DNA from: Planctomycetota bacterium
Lineage (GTDB): Bacteria > Planctomycetota > Planctomycetia > Pirellulales > Pirellulaceae
DNA length: 45,033 nt
Assembly (NCBI GenBank): GCA_026692905.1
Contig: JAPLNL010000054.1
Span: 1 to 45,033, forward strand
Direction of reading: 5' to 3'
How positions within the stretch are numbered: the stretch's first letter is position 1; the number at the start of each line of letters is the position of its first letter. Shown here one piece after another: positions 17,201 through 25,000 of this stretch. Made by a program: the position numbers and the translations under genes. Below the pieces are notes generated by a model, which worked only from the letters and a program-made list of their open reading frames with translations, did no database searches and was not told the DNA's origin.

Positions 17201-17438
17201 GCTTGCCTGCATCGTTGGTGGACAAAATTAGGCCGCGGTCGCCAACGGCCCAAGCGCTGTCCACAGAGACTATTTGGCAAGCTCGTAACTCACCGTCCGC
17301 TACCGATTGTGGCTTGTCGGTTGCAGTTACAACTAGGGAATTCCCACAAAAAACGATTAGGAAAATCCATCGGCATGCAAAACGAAAATCGCTTTGGGTA
17401 TGTTTCCAAAATACTTCAACGCAAGTCATCATGTTCAA
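14217..17438 (-). CDS. Secreted beta-propeller protein with C-terminal CBM9-like domain
   Basis: A 1073-aa exported protein. A signal-type hydrophobic stretch, FLIVFCGNSLVVTA, lies at about residues 26-39. Residues 50-370 form YCF48/BNR-like propeller blades with repeated TTIDGGKTWEKI-, STNDAGKHWEI- and SSTDSGDTWDVL-type motifs, as in photosystem II assembly factor Ycf48 and sortilin-like propellers. The middle is mixed and lacks a family I recognise. The C-terminal ~190 residues (RPYLDGKADEAFWKTA onwards) resemble the CBM9-like or DOMON beta-sandwich seen at the ends of many exported proteins. It starts 6 bp after the parvulin-like gene on the same strand, so they form an operon. A structural or ligand-sensing role is more likely than catalysis. 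Confidence 0.8.
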   Translation of the reverse strand: MNMMTCVEVFWKHTQSDFRFACRWIFLIVFCGNSLVVTATDKPQSVADGELRACQIVSVDSAWAVGDRGLILSTNDAGKHWEIQHHRSDAIHYGVCFSDELTGYVVGGTIDPYSHRSSGVVLTTIDGGKTWEKIPNELPRLTGVQLVEPGHILAWGDWSDYYQSALFESMDGGQTFSGRPIPCGHIQCAAIGLGGVLVLVDRAGKIHRSENGLEFETVNLPTTPFEPIRFCKVVDGIGWLGGEAGKLFRSKNLRVWEQLDLPGTAEDRSLYSLADIAGAGKRIWVVGQPGNVIWSSTDSGDTWDVLATANRTAIHSISVLNGDLLLTCGAMANLLASRNGGKAWWSQHQSGTRNAVLNISSTHSGVAWDLMAHVIHDGKRHASAIVLHDQHFDERSGQLPELASRFEVAGKTVGLAQTRVMASMPVSNLYAGIRPNDLGYYPSQTNAIKSDSIALVETTPLIKRLVFEIRNARPDAVVTNCNVTGTTLEMRTGLAVEKAVSLAGRRDYKVFSSSSRIPEEAWEPQRTIVRGTNAGVQYAPSVMLDSNEVLGSVLNRIKPLMETRGTVPLPDKRYTYRNLGARNGPTWTKPLEGLILDQATQLSERQKTSQRLPMVTATSLWFGWKQFVELDSGNPLTPDRVWDSKIKAAAKEVDSASISPVLLDMAISCRRSGDWNRWQAAIEFLLERDSESPAAEAAFWELMVHTGSIEVKRMIASQRQAIEQRNQDGLNSTAANLQQASPFAKVPSESNAVQPAAFSNSVRLLPIATDRDLSEFTRVLSKWPDAFATRRSDPRWGWLIASRYREMQQRKESANLSVNLGRSYADFWPTLSPYVSGWNQISKIEREILNASAAPPQMVSNQSTSPSSKPARNIASLPWTSERPYLDGKADEAFWKTAARTEIRDPWASPNARPTTIRFSRDDKFLYLFSEAPASSTQRSKKEQKRDSIKADEDQIRLRIDLDRDYASWFELSWSASGNSSDALNDMTHWNPSNWYLATRDEGNTWCTEIAIELEQLIAGGDTAVQNWTNRAWAFNVIRAVPGTATLSQAPSISDRVAVDDWFLLDLSRVGGN

Positions 17439-17444
17439 CTAACG

Positions 17445-18704
17445 CTATTGTTGGAGCTCAGAGATGTCGCGTGATCCAGGAATGTCTTCTGGCCATTTGG
17501 TCCAAATGGCGGTCTCTTCCCGAACTCGCTTAATGAAGTCGTTCCGCATCTTAGAAGCCTTCTTATCGACAAGCGATTTGCGAATTTCCGCCTGCGCCTG
17601 CGCAAAGGTTTGGGTGTAGCCAGGTTCACGTTGCAAAACTTTGACAATATGAAAGCCATCGCTGTTTTCAATGATTTGACTCAGACCGCCAACTGGGTTC
17701 GCGAAAATCGCCTTGTCGATTTCTTTGCTCTTGAGTTCTCCTTGAATCGTCCAATCAAAAAGACCGCCATCAGAGGCACCCAGACCGGTTGACTGACGTT
17801 TGGCGACAGCGTCAAATGGGGCACCACCCAGGAGGATTTGGTTGCCCATGTCGGCAATGGCTTTGAAGGCCTCTTCCTTGGACGGGAATTTCGAAAAGTC
17901 CGCAGACAGCATTTGAAATCGTACTCGGGCTGGACGTTTGAATTCGTCAATATTGTCCGCGTAATAGTCGTTGAGTTCACTGAGTTCGACAATCGGTGTT
18001 TCGGGCACTTTTTCACGAACGTGTTCTTGCGCCCACGTGTTTTCCGAGAAGTCGATTTGCATCGTCGGAAGATCCTTGCCTGCTTCGGCCAATTTCTGCT
18101 CGAATTCAAGTGTTGTATCGCAGTTCATCCGCTGCATTTGCATCGGCACCCACTTTTGATGGAAGATTTTTGCCGTTTGCGTCTTCATTTGCTTTCTGGC
18201 ATCACCACGCTCCTTGAGCGGTTTGCCTGAAACTTTGTCATCAATGAATCTTTGCGCTAATGCTTTGCGTGTAACAACCTCCATGAGCAACTTTCGCAGC
18301 TGCATTTCGAACTGGGGATGATTCAAGATTTGGGGGGTTATTTTATTGGCTGGAAAAAGGTTCCCCACCAGAACCGGTTCTTCGCCAATGACAGCAACGA
18401 GTTCGCCTGCTTCAAAGCGATTCATTTTGGTCGTTGCTGGAATGATCTTGCTTTCATCGAAACCAAGATTGCTCGCCGATAGGTACTCAGGTGCTATTCC
18501 GTCCGTTACATCGATCGAACTGGTTGTTTGTGGAAGAACCCGATCCGCAACATAAACGGGTTGCTCAAGCCCCTTCGAGCCGGGCGGAAGTCCGCCGACA
18601 ACTGTAGGCTGATAGGGCTGGTAACGGTTCGCATCTTGCTGCGCTATCGCACAGCTACTGGCCAGGACCAGACCGATCACAAATTGGGCTATGAGGTTCT
18701 TCAT
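17445..18704 (-). CDS. Parvulin/SurA-like peptidylprolyl isomerase
   Basis: A 419-aa periplasmic foldase. The ATG at 18704 starts a compact signal peptide (KNLIAQFVIGLVLASSCAIAQ); the longer in-frame starts at 18716 and 18770 are less likely. A SurA-N-like helical region occupies about residues 110-240. The rotamase domain occupies about 255-370, with RVRFQMLSADFSKFPSKEEA, GGLFDWTIQGELKSKEIDKA and SDGFHIVKVLQREPG. It would catalyse cis-trans proline isomerisation and chaperone envelope proteins. The large propeller gene begins 6 bp downstream, and that protein is a natural candidate client. Confidence 0.87.
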   Translation of the reverse strand: MKNLIAQFVIGLVLASSCAIAQQDANRYQPYQPTVVGGLPPGSKGLEQPVYVADRVLPQTTSSIDVTDGIAPEYLSASNLGFDESKIIPATTKMNRFEAGELVAVIGEEPVLVGNLFPANKITPQILNHPQFEMQLRKLLMEVVTRKALAQRFIDDKVSGKPLKERGDARKQMKTQTAKIFHQKWVPMQMQRMNCDTTLEFEQKLAEAGKDLPTMQIDFSENTWAQEHVREKVPETPIVELSELNDYYADNIDEFKRPARVRFQMLSADFSKFPSKEEAFKAIADMGNQILLGGAPFDAVAKRQSTGLGASDGGLFDWTIQGELKSKEIDKAIFANPVGGLSQIIENSDGFHIVKVLQREPGYTQTFAQAQAEIRKSLVDKKASKMRNDFIKRVREETAIWTKWPEDIPGSRDISELQQ

Positions 18705-18932
18705 TTCACGCGTCATCCATGACGAAATTGGTTGGCTAGAAAACAAACCATTGGATTGCTTGCACCGCAATGGATTCCGTTGGAGTATAGGGAGTGTATC
18801 CTCCTAGCCGCAATAGAGTTCGGAAGCCGCGATTTGATAGAGGACACGTTTCCTTGATGGCAACGAAACGCACTTGACTTGGCGAGTCGCGGTTTGATAA
18901 CCTCCACTACGCTATCGGTGGCACACAATAGC

Positions 18933-18974
18933 ACGTATCCGCAACCACGCATCCGCAACCACGCATCCGCAGCG
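18933..18974. repeat. Three 14-bp direct repeats
   Basis: Three head-to-tail 14-bp units (ACGTATCCGCAACC, ACGCATCCGCAACC, ACGCATCCGCAGCG) lie in the 389-bp divergent region between the parvulin gene and the PAP2 gene. Spacing near one helical turn plus a few bases could suit a protein-binding array, but a slippage product is equally possible. No other feature was seen in this gap. Confidence 0.6.
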
Positions 18975-19093
18975 ATGAAAGCCAGATTCTTTGAATTGCG
19001 GACGATACGTGGTTTGTGCGCAACTACAAAGACACCATCGCCCCGTAGCATACCCGTTATCTTACTGTTCGCAACTGAAATGACCCGTCAACA

Positions 19094-20152
19094 ATGAAGG
19101 CTTGTGTCAATTGCCGAGCCTCTAAATTGATTAGATGGCCCATTTTTTTCATTGCCGTGAACTTTTTGTGTTTTTGGTCGGCAGGCTGTGCCTTCTTTCG
19201 CAGTGCTCAGCCCCAGCATTCGCAAGCGAACACCAAACTTGCCCTATCGGGCTCCCATTTGGTTCAACACATCGCTTATCAAGCAGAGCAGCCTCCTGCG
19301 TCGCTCGATGAAAATCAACCGTATACATCGGCAAGCCAAAAGCATGATATGGTTACGATCGATGACCAGTCGCTTGCAAGCTTGGGTGCATTGGACGATT
19401 TAGCCAAAGAACTTCGCCCCGTGATGACTGAAAAGCAGCTTCCGCTCATGGAGAGACTTGCCAAAGATCAGTGGCGTTTCTATTCCAAAGAAAATGCAAT
19501 TCCGATGGCATTGGTTTTTGGAACAGGCGCTGTCGTTGCCAATACACAATTGGACAACCAGCTCCAGCGGCACTTCCGATCAAGTGTTCTCGGCGCTTCT
19601 ACGGACGAATGGTTTGAGAAGCTTCATGCCAGCAAAGAGCTAGGCAATGGCCGTTACACATTGCCCGTGTTTGGAGTTGCGTGGTTGGCGAAAGAATGCC
19701 TGGATGGACCGCCAGTCTTGGAGTCCTTTGGCACTTGGGGGGAACGTTCCATGCGAGGGTTCTTGGTTGGCGCGGGGCCGGTCATTGCAGGTCAATACCT
19801 CACTGGAGGTTCCCGTCCAAGCGAACTTGAAAAGACCTCCTATTGGCATCCGTTGCAGGACAACAATGGAGTTAGTGGCCATGCCTTTATGTCCGCATTG
19901 CCCTTCATTACGGCAGCGAAAATGACTGATAATCCATTTGCAAAGCTGGCATTCTATTCAGGCTCTACCATTGGGCCACTTTCACGGATGAACGATAATG
20001 CGCATTACCCCTCGCAAATCGGAATTGGATGGTGTATCGCCTATCTTTCGGCAACAGCCATCGATCACTCTGACTCAAAACGCCCAGGCTGGTCACTCAA
20101 GCCGCTCACGACCAACTCAGGCTCGGGACTGGCAGCCGAATACATTTGGTAA
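19094..20152 (+). CDS. PAP2-superfamily phosphatase-like protein
   Basis: A 352-aa protein with an N-terminal membrane or signal segment (WPIFFIAVNFLCFWSAGC, about residues 15-32); C32 is a weak lipobox candidate. The C-terminal half matches the PAP2/acid phosphatase superfamily: GGSRP (motif 1, R241-P242), SGHAFMS (motif 2, S261-H263) and SRMNDNAHYPSQ (motif 3, R298 and H304). Two expected residues differ: the motif 1 lysine is Gln (Q234) and the last aspartate of motif 3 is Gln (Q308). The nucleophilic histidine H304 and H263 remain. It may act on lipid phosphates at the membrane or be a weak or altered enzyme. Confidence 0.8.
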   Translation: MKACVNCRASKLIRWPIFFIAVNFLCFWSAGCAFFRSAQPQHSQANTKLALSGSHLVQHIAYQAEQPPASLDENQPYTSASQKHDMVTIDDQSLASLGALDDLAKELRPVMTEKQLPLMERLAKDQWRFYSKENAIPMALVFGTGAVVANTQLDNQLQRHFRSSVLGASTDEWFEKLHASKELGNGRYTLPVFGVAWLAKECLDGPPVLESFGTWGERSMRGFLVGAGPVIAGQYLTGGSRPSELEKTSYWHPLQDNNGVSGHAFMSALPFITAAKMTDNPFAKLAFYSGSTIGPLSRMNDNAHYPSQIGIGWCIAYLSATAIDHSDSKRPGWSLKPLTTNSGSGLAAEYIW

Positions 20153-20177
20153 GGTGAGTAGCGGGTTCCAATGTACC

Positions 20178-20337
20178 TAGCATGAAGCTCAAACTAGTGA
20201 GTCTACAATCTTATTTCCTGGGATAGCGAAAGTCGTCCAGACTTTCGGCGATTCTGTGGCGACCGAAACTCTTGACGAGTTTCGCTACCGAAGGAGAACC
20301 AGGGAAAGAGAACAATTCACTAGCTTGCGAGTTAGCC
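20178..20337. repeat. Diverged family B inverted pair enclosing a family D element
   Basis: The left arm (20178-20201, TAGCATGAAGCTCAAACTAG then TGAG) and the right arm (20316-20337, TTCACTAGCTTGCGAGTTAG then CC) are diverged copies of the family B core in opposite orientation. Between them lies a different palindrome at 20224-20287. A repeat nested inside another repeat implies successive insertion. Confidence 0.7.
20224..20287. repeat. Palindromic repeat family D, copy 1
   Basis: A 64-bp element with outer arms TAGCGAAAGTCGTC... and ...GAGTTTCGCTA. Each arm is itself a small hairpin (CGAAAGTC/GACTTTCG and CGAAACTC/GAGTTTCG). Bases 20261-20286 match the reverse complement of 29698-29723 with a single mismatch, linking it to a second copy 9.4 kb away. 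Confidence 0.8.
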
Positions 20338-20419
20338 AACCGATAACAAAAAAACGGTGGTTTATGTCAAGCACTACTTTTAGCCTGTCTCATTTTACGT
20401 GTTGCTGGACAAGCAAGGA

Positions 20420-21127
20420 ATGCGCACTGGCCAGCGAATTGGTCGAAAACCCCCGACACTTGCAGCTGGTCTCGTTGCCTTTTGTTTCACGCCCGTATTT
20501 GGACAGCATGGTGGCGGGCATTCGGGAGGACACTCTGGCGGGCATTCGGGAGGACACTCCATGGGTCATTCAGGAGGGTCGCACATGAGCAGCGGCTCGC
20601 ATCATTCAGGGCATAGCAGCCACTACGGTGGATATGGTGGATATGGCGGCAGCTTCGGTGGGATTGGGATCGGCGGATACTCTGGTTTGGGGTATTCTAA
20701 CTTTGGTGGATACAGTGGATTTGGCTATCCCTACGGATATAGCAGTTCGCGACTTGGATACTCGGGATTGGGTTATTCGACTCTTGGCTATTCGAATACG
20801 GTATACGCCGGGCTCGGCTACTCGAATTATTCCTCGGCTCGTCCATCAGTCTATTATTCGCCTTCGTACTCGCAGGCTTATGGAAGTCCATCCAGTTGTG
20901 GTACCAAGTGTTCAGCGCAACTCGAACGTCTACTCTGGCCCAGTCGCGGCAGACGGATCACCCACAGGCGATTTGCGACCTGGCATGGTGCTTCCCGATG
21001 GTGCAGTCGTTGTGTCCGTCGGGCCCGCCAAATAGCCACAAGGCGAGCGGCAAATTCCGATCTCCTTAGCACGAAGCGCAAGCTAGTGAACCGAAGAGCA
21101 AATTCACTAGCTTGCGCGTCGTGCTAG
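20420..21127 (+). CDS. Gly/Ser/Tyr-rich secreted protein, probably frame-disrupted near its 3' end
   Basis: The frame from ATG 20420 gives a signal peptide (TLAAGLVAFCFTPVFGQ), then GGHSGGHS-type repeats, a His/Ser/Gly stretch, and GYSGLGYS-type Gly-Tyr repeats. After about 20905 this frame turns basic and runs into the family B repeat, ending in that repeat's TAG. The +1 frame over the same bases instead reads VYSGPVAADGSPTGDL, then RPGMVLPDGAVVVSVGPAK, and stops at 21035. That looks like the genuine, conserved-type C-terminus. So a single-base shift around 20900-20930 probably separates the two halves, either as a real mutation or a sequencing error. Repeats of this kind suggest a cell-surface or matrix protein. 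A GTG at 20399 is an alternative start. Confidence 0.6.
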   Translation: MRTGQRIGRKPPTLAAGLVAFCFTPVFGQHGGGHSGGHSGGHSGGHSMGHSGGSHMSSGSHHSGHSSHYGGYGGYGGSFGGIGIGGYSGLGYSNFGGYSGFGYPYGYSSSRLGYSGLGYSTLGYSNTVYAGLGYSNYSSARPSVYYSPSYSQAYGSPSSCGTKCSAQLERLLWPSRGRRITHRRFATWHGASRWCSRCVRRARQIATRRAANSDLLSTKRKLVNRRANSLACASC

Positions 21128-21176
21128 GGTAGTGAACCGAAGAGCAAATTCACTAGCTTGCGCGTCGTGCTAGGGT
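21067..21176. repeat. Family B inverted repeat with 46-bp tandem duplication
   Basis: One left arm (TAGCACGAAGCGCAAGCTAG, from 21067) is followed by two perfect 46-bp tandem units, 21085-21130 and 21131-21176. Each unit carries AGTGAACCGAAGAGCAAAT, then the inverted core ending CGTCGTGCTAGGGT. This shows recent duplication of loop plus right arm. Confidence 0.88.
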
Positions 21177-21230
21177 AGTTTTTATTCTGACACTCGCCTA
21201 ACAAGAGAAGTCGATTTGATTAGCCGGTGC

Positions 21231-21815
21231 TTATCCTCGGGACTTTTCGAGCAGCACCATCATGATTAGCGAAAGCAAAGCTCGAAGCTCGTCGTCCTGA
21301 TCTACTTCGTTCATCTTTTCGATAACGAAGTAGCGCTCGAAGATGGAAGGCTTCTTGATGACTCTCATGGCGGGTGTCCCATCCGCCATCGTGATCAAAT
21401 AGGATGGATTGAGCCAATATAAGGCAAGGAAACCGACCACTGGTATCTCGCCAAGCAACGATTCGACAAGTTTCTTCCAAGGGTTTTCTTCTCGAATATG
21501 CATATCAACGGCATTGTCTTCGAGTACTTCATAATGCGCCGACCAAAGCGACCGCATACCCAGGCGCCGCACCGCTCCCCAATTGCTGCCATCGGCAGCG
21601 GTGAAACTGTAATTGGCTGAAAAGTCGATGATTCTGTCGGCATTGATTTCGAACAATTTATTTTTGAGTGTCGAGTCCGAAAAGACCTCGACCTTCTCCT
21701 TAAGCCGCAACATTTTTTGCTTTACGAAAAGAATCGAGTTTCCTCCAGCATCTCGTACGGTAATTTGTTGAGACAACGCGAAAAGCGAAAATCTAAGATC
21801 GAGTGGGTACTGCAT
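21231..21815 (-). CDS. LURP-one/Tubby-C-like domain protein
   Basis: A 194-aa protein from ATG 21815; the upstream in-frame TTG at 21845 is less likely. Alternating short strands dominate: DLRFSLFALSQQITVRDAGG, ILFVKQKMLRLKEKVEVF, LFEINADRIIDFSANYSF, and SLWSAHYEVLEDNAVDMHI. This pattern recalls the LURP-one-related/Tubby-C beta-barrel fold (YxjI-like). A hydrophobic helix, LLGEIPVVGFLALYWL, at about residues 130-145 may associate with membrane. The family is thought to bind membranes or lipids, with no known reaction. It lies downstream of the FtsK-like gene on the same strand with a 200-bp gap, so cotranscription is uncertain. Confidence 0.6.
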   Translation of the reverse strand: MQYPLDLRFSLFALSQQITVRDAGGNSILFVKQKMLRLKEKVEVFSDSTLKNKLFEINADRIIDFSANYSFTAADGSNWGAVRRLGMRSLWSAHYEVLEDNAVDMHIREENPWKKLVESLLGEIPVVGFLALYWLNPSYLITMADGTPAMRVIKKPSIFERYFVIEKMNEVDQDDELRALLSLIMMVLLEKSRG

Positions 21816-22016
21816 CGGGGATTCCAAAGCAAATGAGGAAGGCAAGCAAATCGAGCCGATAATTTAGCGGAAGTCCAAGCTGCTTGCCAAATCTTCGCCA
21901 AGATTTTTTGATACGCGATCGATTTAAATGCAGTCTCTCAGCGGGCTGACGGCTGGTACGCCTGCGGCTAACCGTTAAACGAATCTCCTCGAAATCCCCG
22001 CGTCGATAATGAGCGT

Positions 22017-25000
22017 CTATTGCTCAAGCCTTTTTATGACACTTTGCAGCTCGAAGGGTCTGAATTTGATCGGCTTGCCCTCAATGTCGTCTTGGATCAA
22101 GACCACATAGCGGTCCAAGCGGTTCGCTGCATTGGAGTCGATCAACTGGTTGGAATCCGAGGCGCTCATTTGCATCAAGATTCGCAGCTCTAGGTCTCGC
22201 AAAGACTGCCTTGAAACCCATCGTGTCATCGTGCCGGCCGAGTCCGCCCAAAGCCATACGTGCATTCCCAACGCTGGACCGTCTCGCAATACGTTTGCCA
22301 AAACAGCATCTGGCTTTGGGACACTCGATGCGTCCTCACCAAATGCGTACTCTTCGTTTCTTCGCAACTCGCGGAATCTGGACAAGTTCACGACCGCAAT
22401 CAACATCGCGGGATGTGACAGCTCGGAATTCTCGCTGCGGAATTTGAGTTCGTTTTGCAAGAAATCCATGGTTGCATCGATGGTTCGAACATCGCCGACT
22501 CGAACAGGCACTTTGCTATTTGAGAGTCGAGAGATCAAGGACCGCATCAACTCGTCCTCGGCTCGCGAACCATCGAGAACCACCACCGATGGCTTGCCAT
22601 CCTTGGGCGCTACGGACGGCCGATAAGCAAAGCCTGCAATCGAACCGGCAAGCAGACTGGCGGCACTCGATTCATCTTGGCCAATCACCATCAAGTTTCG
22701 GCCGGCGGCACGTGTGAGTATCTTCGTCACTGGCGGATCGATCGAAACGCTATCACCCAGGATGAGAGGTACGGCTCCTTCATCCATTCGCAATTGGCTG
22801 ATTGCAAACGCGACACTTTTTTCGTCCCAAACGGCAGGCTTGTGCCCTTCGAATACGATTCGACGCCCAAGCGCATTGGTGGTTGGAGAATGCGGCACCG
22901 GCACCTGTTGCAATTTTTGAAGGCGAGAGATCTGATCATTCTTTTCGACAAAGGCGACTTGAAAGGACTGATTGCTTTCGATGCGGCCACCCATCTCGTT
23001 GTAGATCGCTTGTCCTGAGTGTCGGAGTCGTTCCGCGGCCGTATTGTCCTCGCTCAGGATTAGCATCGCGTCCGAACTATCGCATTGCAAGGCGATGCGG
23101 ACTGCCATTTGAGACAACGTGGTGCGTGGCAAGGAATAGGCTCCGCCCAAAGTTTGAGACGCCAAAACCAGGTGCATCCCGAAGGATCGGCCTTGGCGAA
23201 CAATACGGTCCATCAGCATGGACGCCTGCTGAGAAAGTTTATCGTCTTCAACAAAGAGTTCCTGGAATTCATCGATCACAACCAGGATGCGTGGCATCGC
23301 GTGTTGGGGGAACTTCTTTGTGAGGCTTGGAATATCTTGCACTCCCCACTGGCGGAAGGCTTCACCTCGTGCATGGAGAACGCGGTCCAAGTACTCCAAT
23401 GTGCTAACGCCGAATTCGCGTTTGCTTTCGATACCGATGATGTCCGCGTGCGAAAGTTCGACTTCCGAATAGACCTGAAACTCGACCCCTTTTTTGAAGT
23501 CCAACAGAACCAACCGCAATTGGTCAGGCCCATATTTCATTGCCGCGCTTGTGATCATGGTATGAAGCATCGACGATTTACCGGACCCCGTCTTACCTGC
23601 AATGAGTACGTGCTGCGCGGTTCCTGCCCCCAGTTTCATGGACTGGATACGCCCTGAGTCGGAAATCCCAAGCGGGATCGCCAACCCGTCCGCGCTTGAG
23701 GCTGTCTGCTGTTCCACGAATGGCAATGCGATCGACTCGTACGGGACGATGCACTTTCCAACTTCGGAAGCCGCCATCAAGTGCTGGACCATGATTTCTT
23801 GAAGTCGATCATCCGATGGCGGAAGCTCTGGCGTGAGTGGGTAGCGTGCCAACTCAGTATGATCAATAACAACCTTCGTCATGGTGCGGACGGGCATTCC
23901 CTCTTCTGCGGACTCGATACGATCGGGGGTCAGCTTCAGGCGTAACCCAAACTCATTGAGTTTGGACCTGTCTGCAAAGGAGGGCCAAACGTAAGTGTCT
24001 GACACCTGCAAGACAACTCCTACACCGCATCGTCCTCCCGATGACATGATTGAACAAAGCGATTGCCACGAGCTGTCATCTAAGCCGAAAGGGAAATTGG
24101 ACCAAACAATCAGTCGGTACGGAATGGACATTGGTCCAGCGTTTTGATTGTATTCGAGAACGCTAGGGTATCGGTTTCGAAGGCTTTGCTGAATGACATC
24201 TTCGACGTGTCTGGCTGTAAGCGAAAGTTGCTCAGCAATGTGTAGCGGTTGAGTCCAAACCCGATGGTTTACCATTGCGGGATCGACATCCGCGAGCGCC
24301 ATCAACCAAGAAAACTGTTTCCCGAGTCCTTCAGGGTCAACAATGGTGATGTTCAAGTTGCCTGCGGGGACAGAAGTCACCGCTCTCAAAAGAGTATTGC
24401 GGACAATGCTCGATGCCGAATCTTTGCATTCCGCATGGGTTTCGATGGTCAACGCTCCTTGAGAGATGACATCAAAAAAAACGTTCCAGGGTTGCTTTGG
24501 CGTCGGCTCCGCTAACGCTAGTTCCTGCACTTGTTTTTGGAACTCATCCAGCGGTTCAATGGCACCCAGCGGCCAAGCCAATGAGTTCTGCAATCGTGGC
24601 CAATCGCCTCTTGCATAACACTCCGAATTCCAATCCGGCAACTCTTCCTGCGAACGTTCACGCACGTTTCGCATGAAATCCGCTGAATATTGGCAACCAT
24701 CCAACCAGCGTCGAACAGTGCGATCCTGCGACTTTTGAAAGTCGGATTCGAGACGAGCAAGTTGTTCATGATAGTTTCTTTCCGATTCGGTTCCCTCGTT
24801 GATTTGTTGCTTTTCGAGGTTCTCTACTTTGGGTTTGCGGTCGGAATGGATGCGACTGCATTTCTCTTTTCGGACCGATGCAAGCGTCACTCGCTTTTGC
24901 CCGAACGACTCCTTTAGCTTCTTCTTGCCTACGTCGAAGCCCTCGAGCATTTCCGTCCTTTTCCTTCGATTTTCTTCATCCAAATTTTGTTGGTTTGTTG

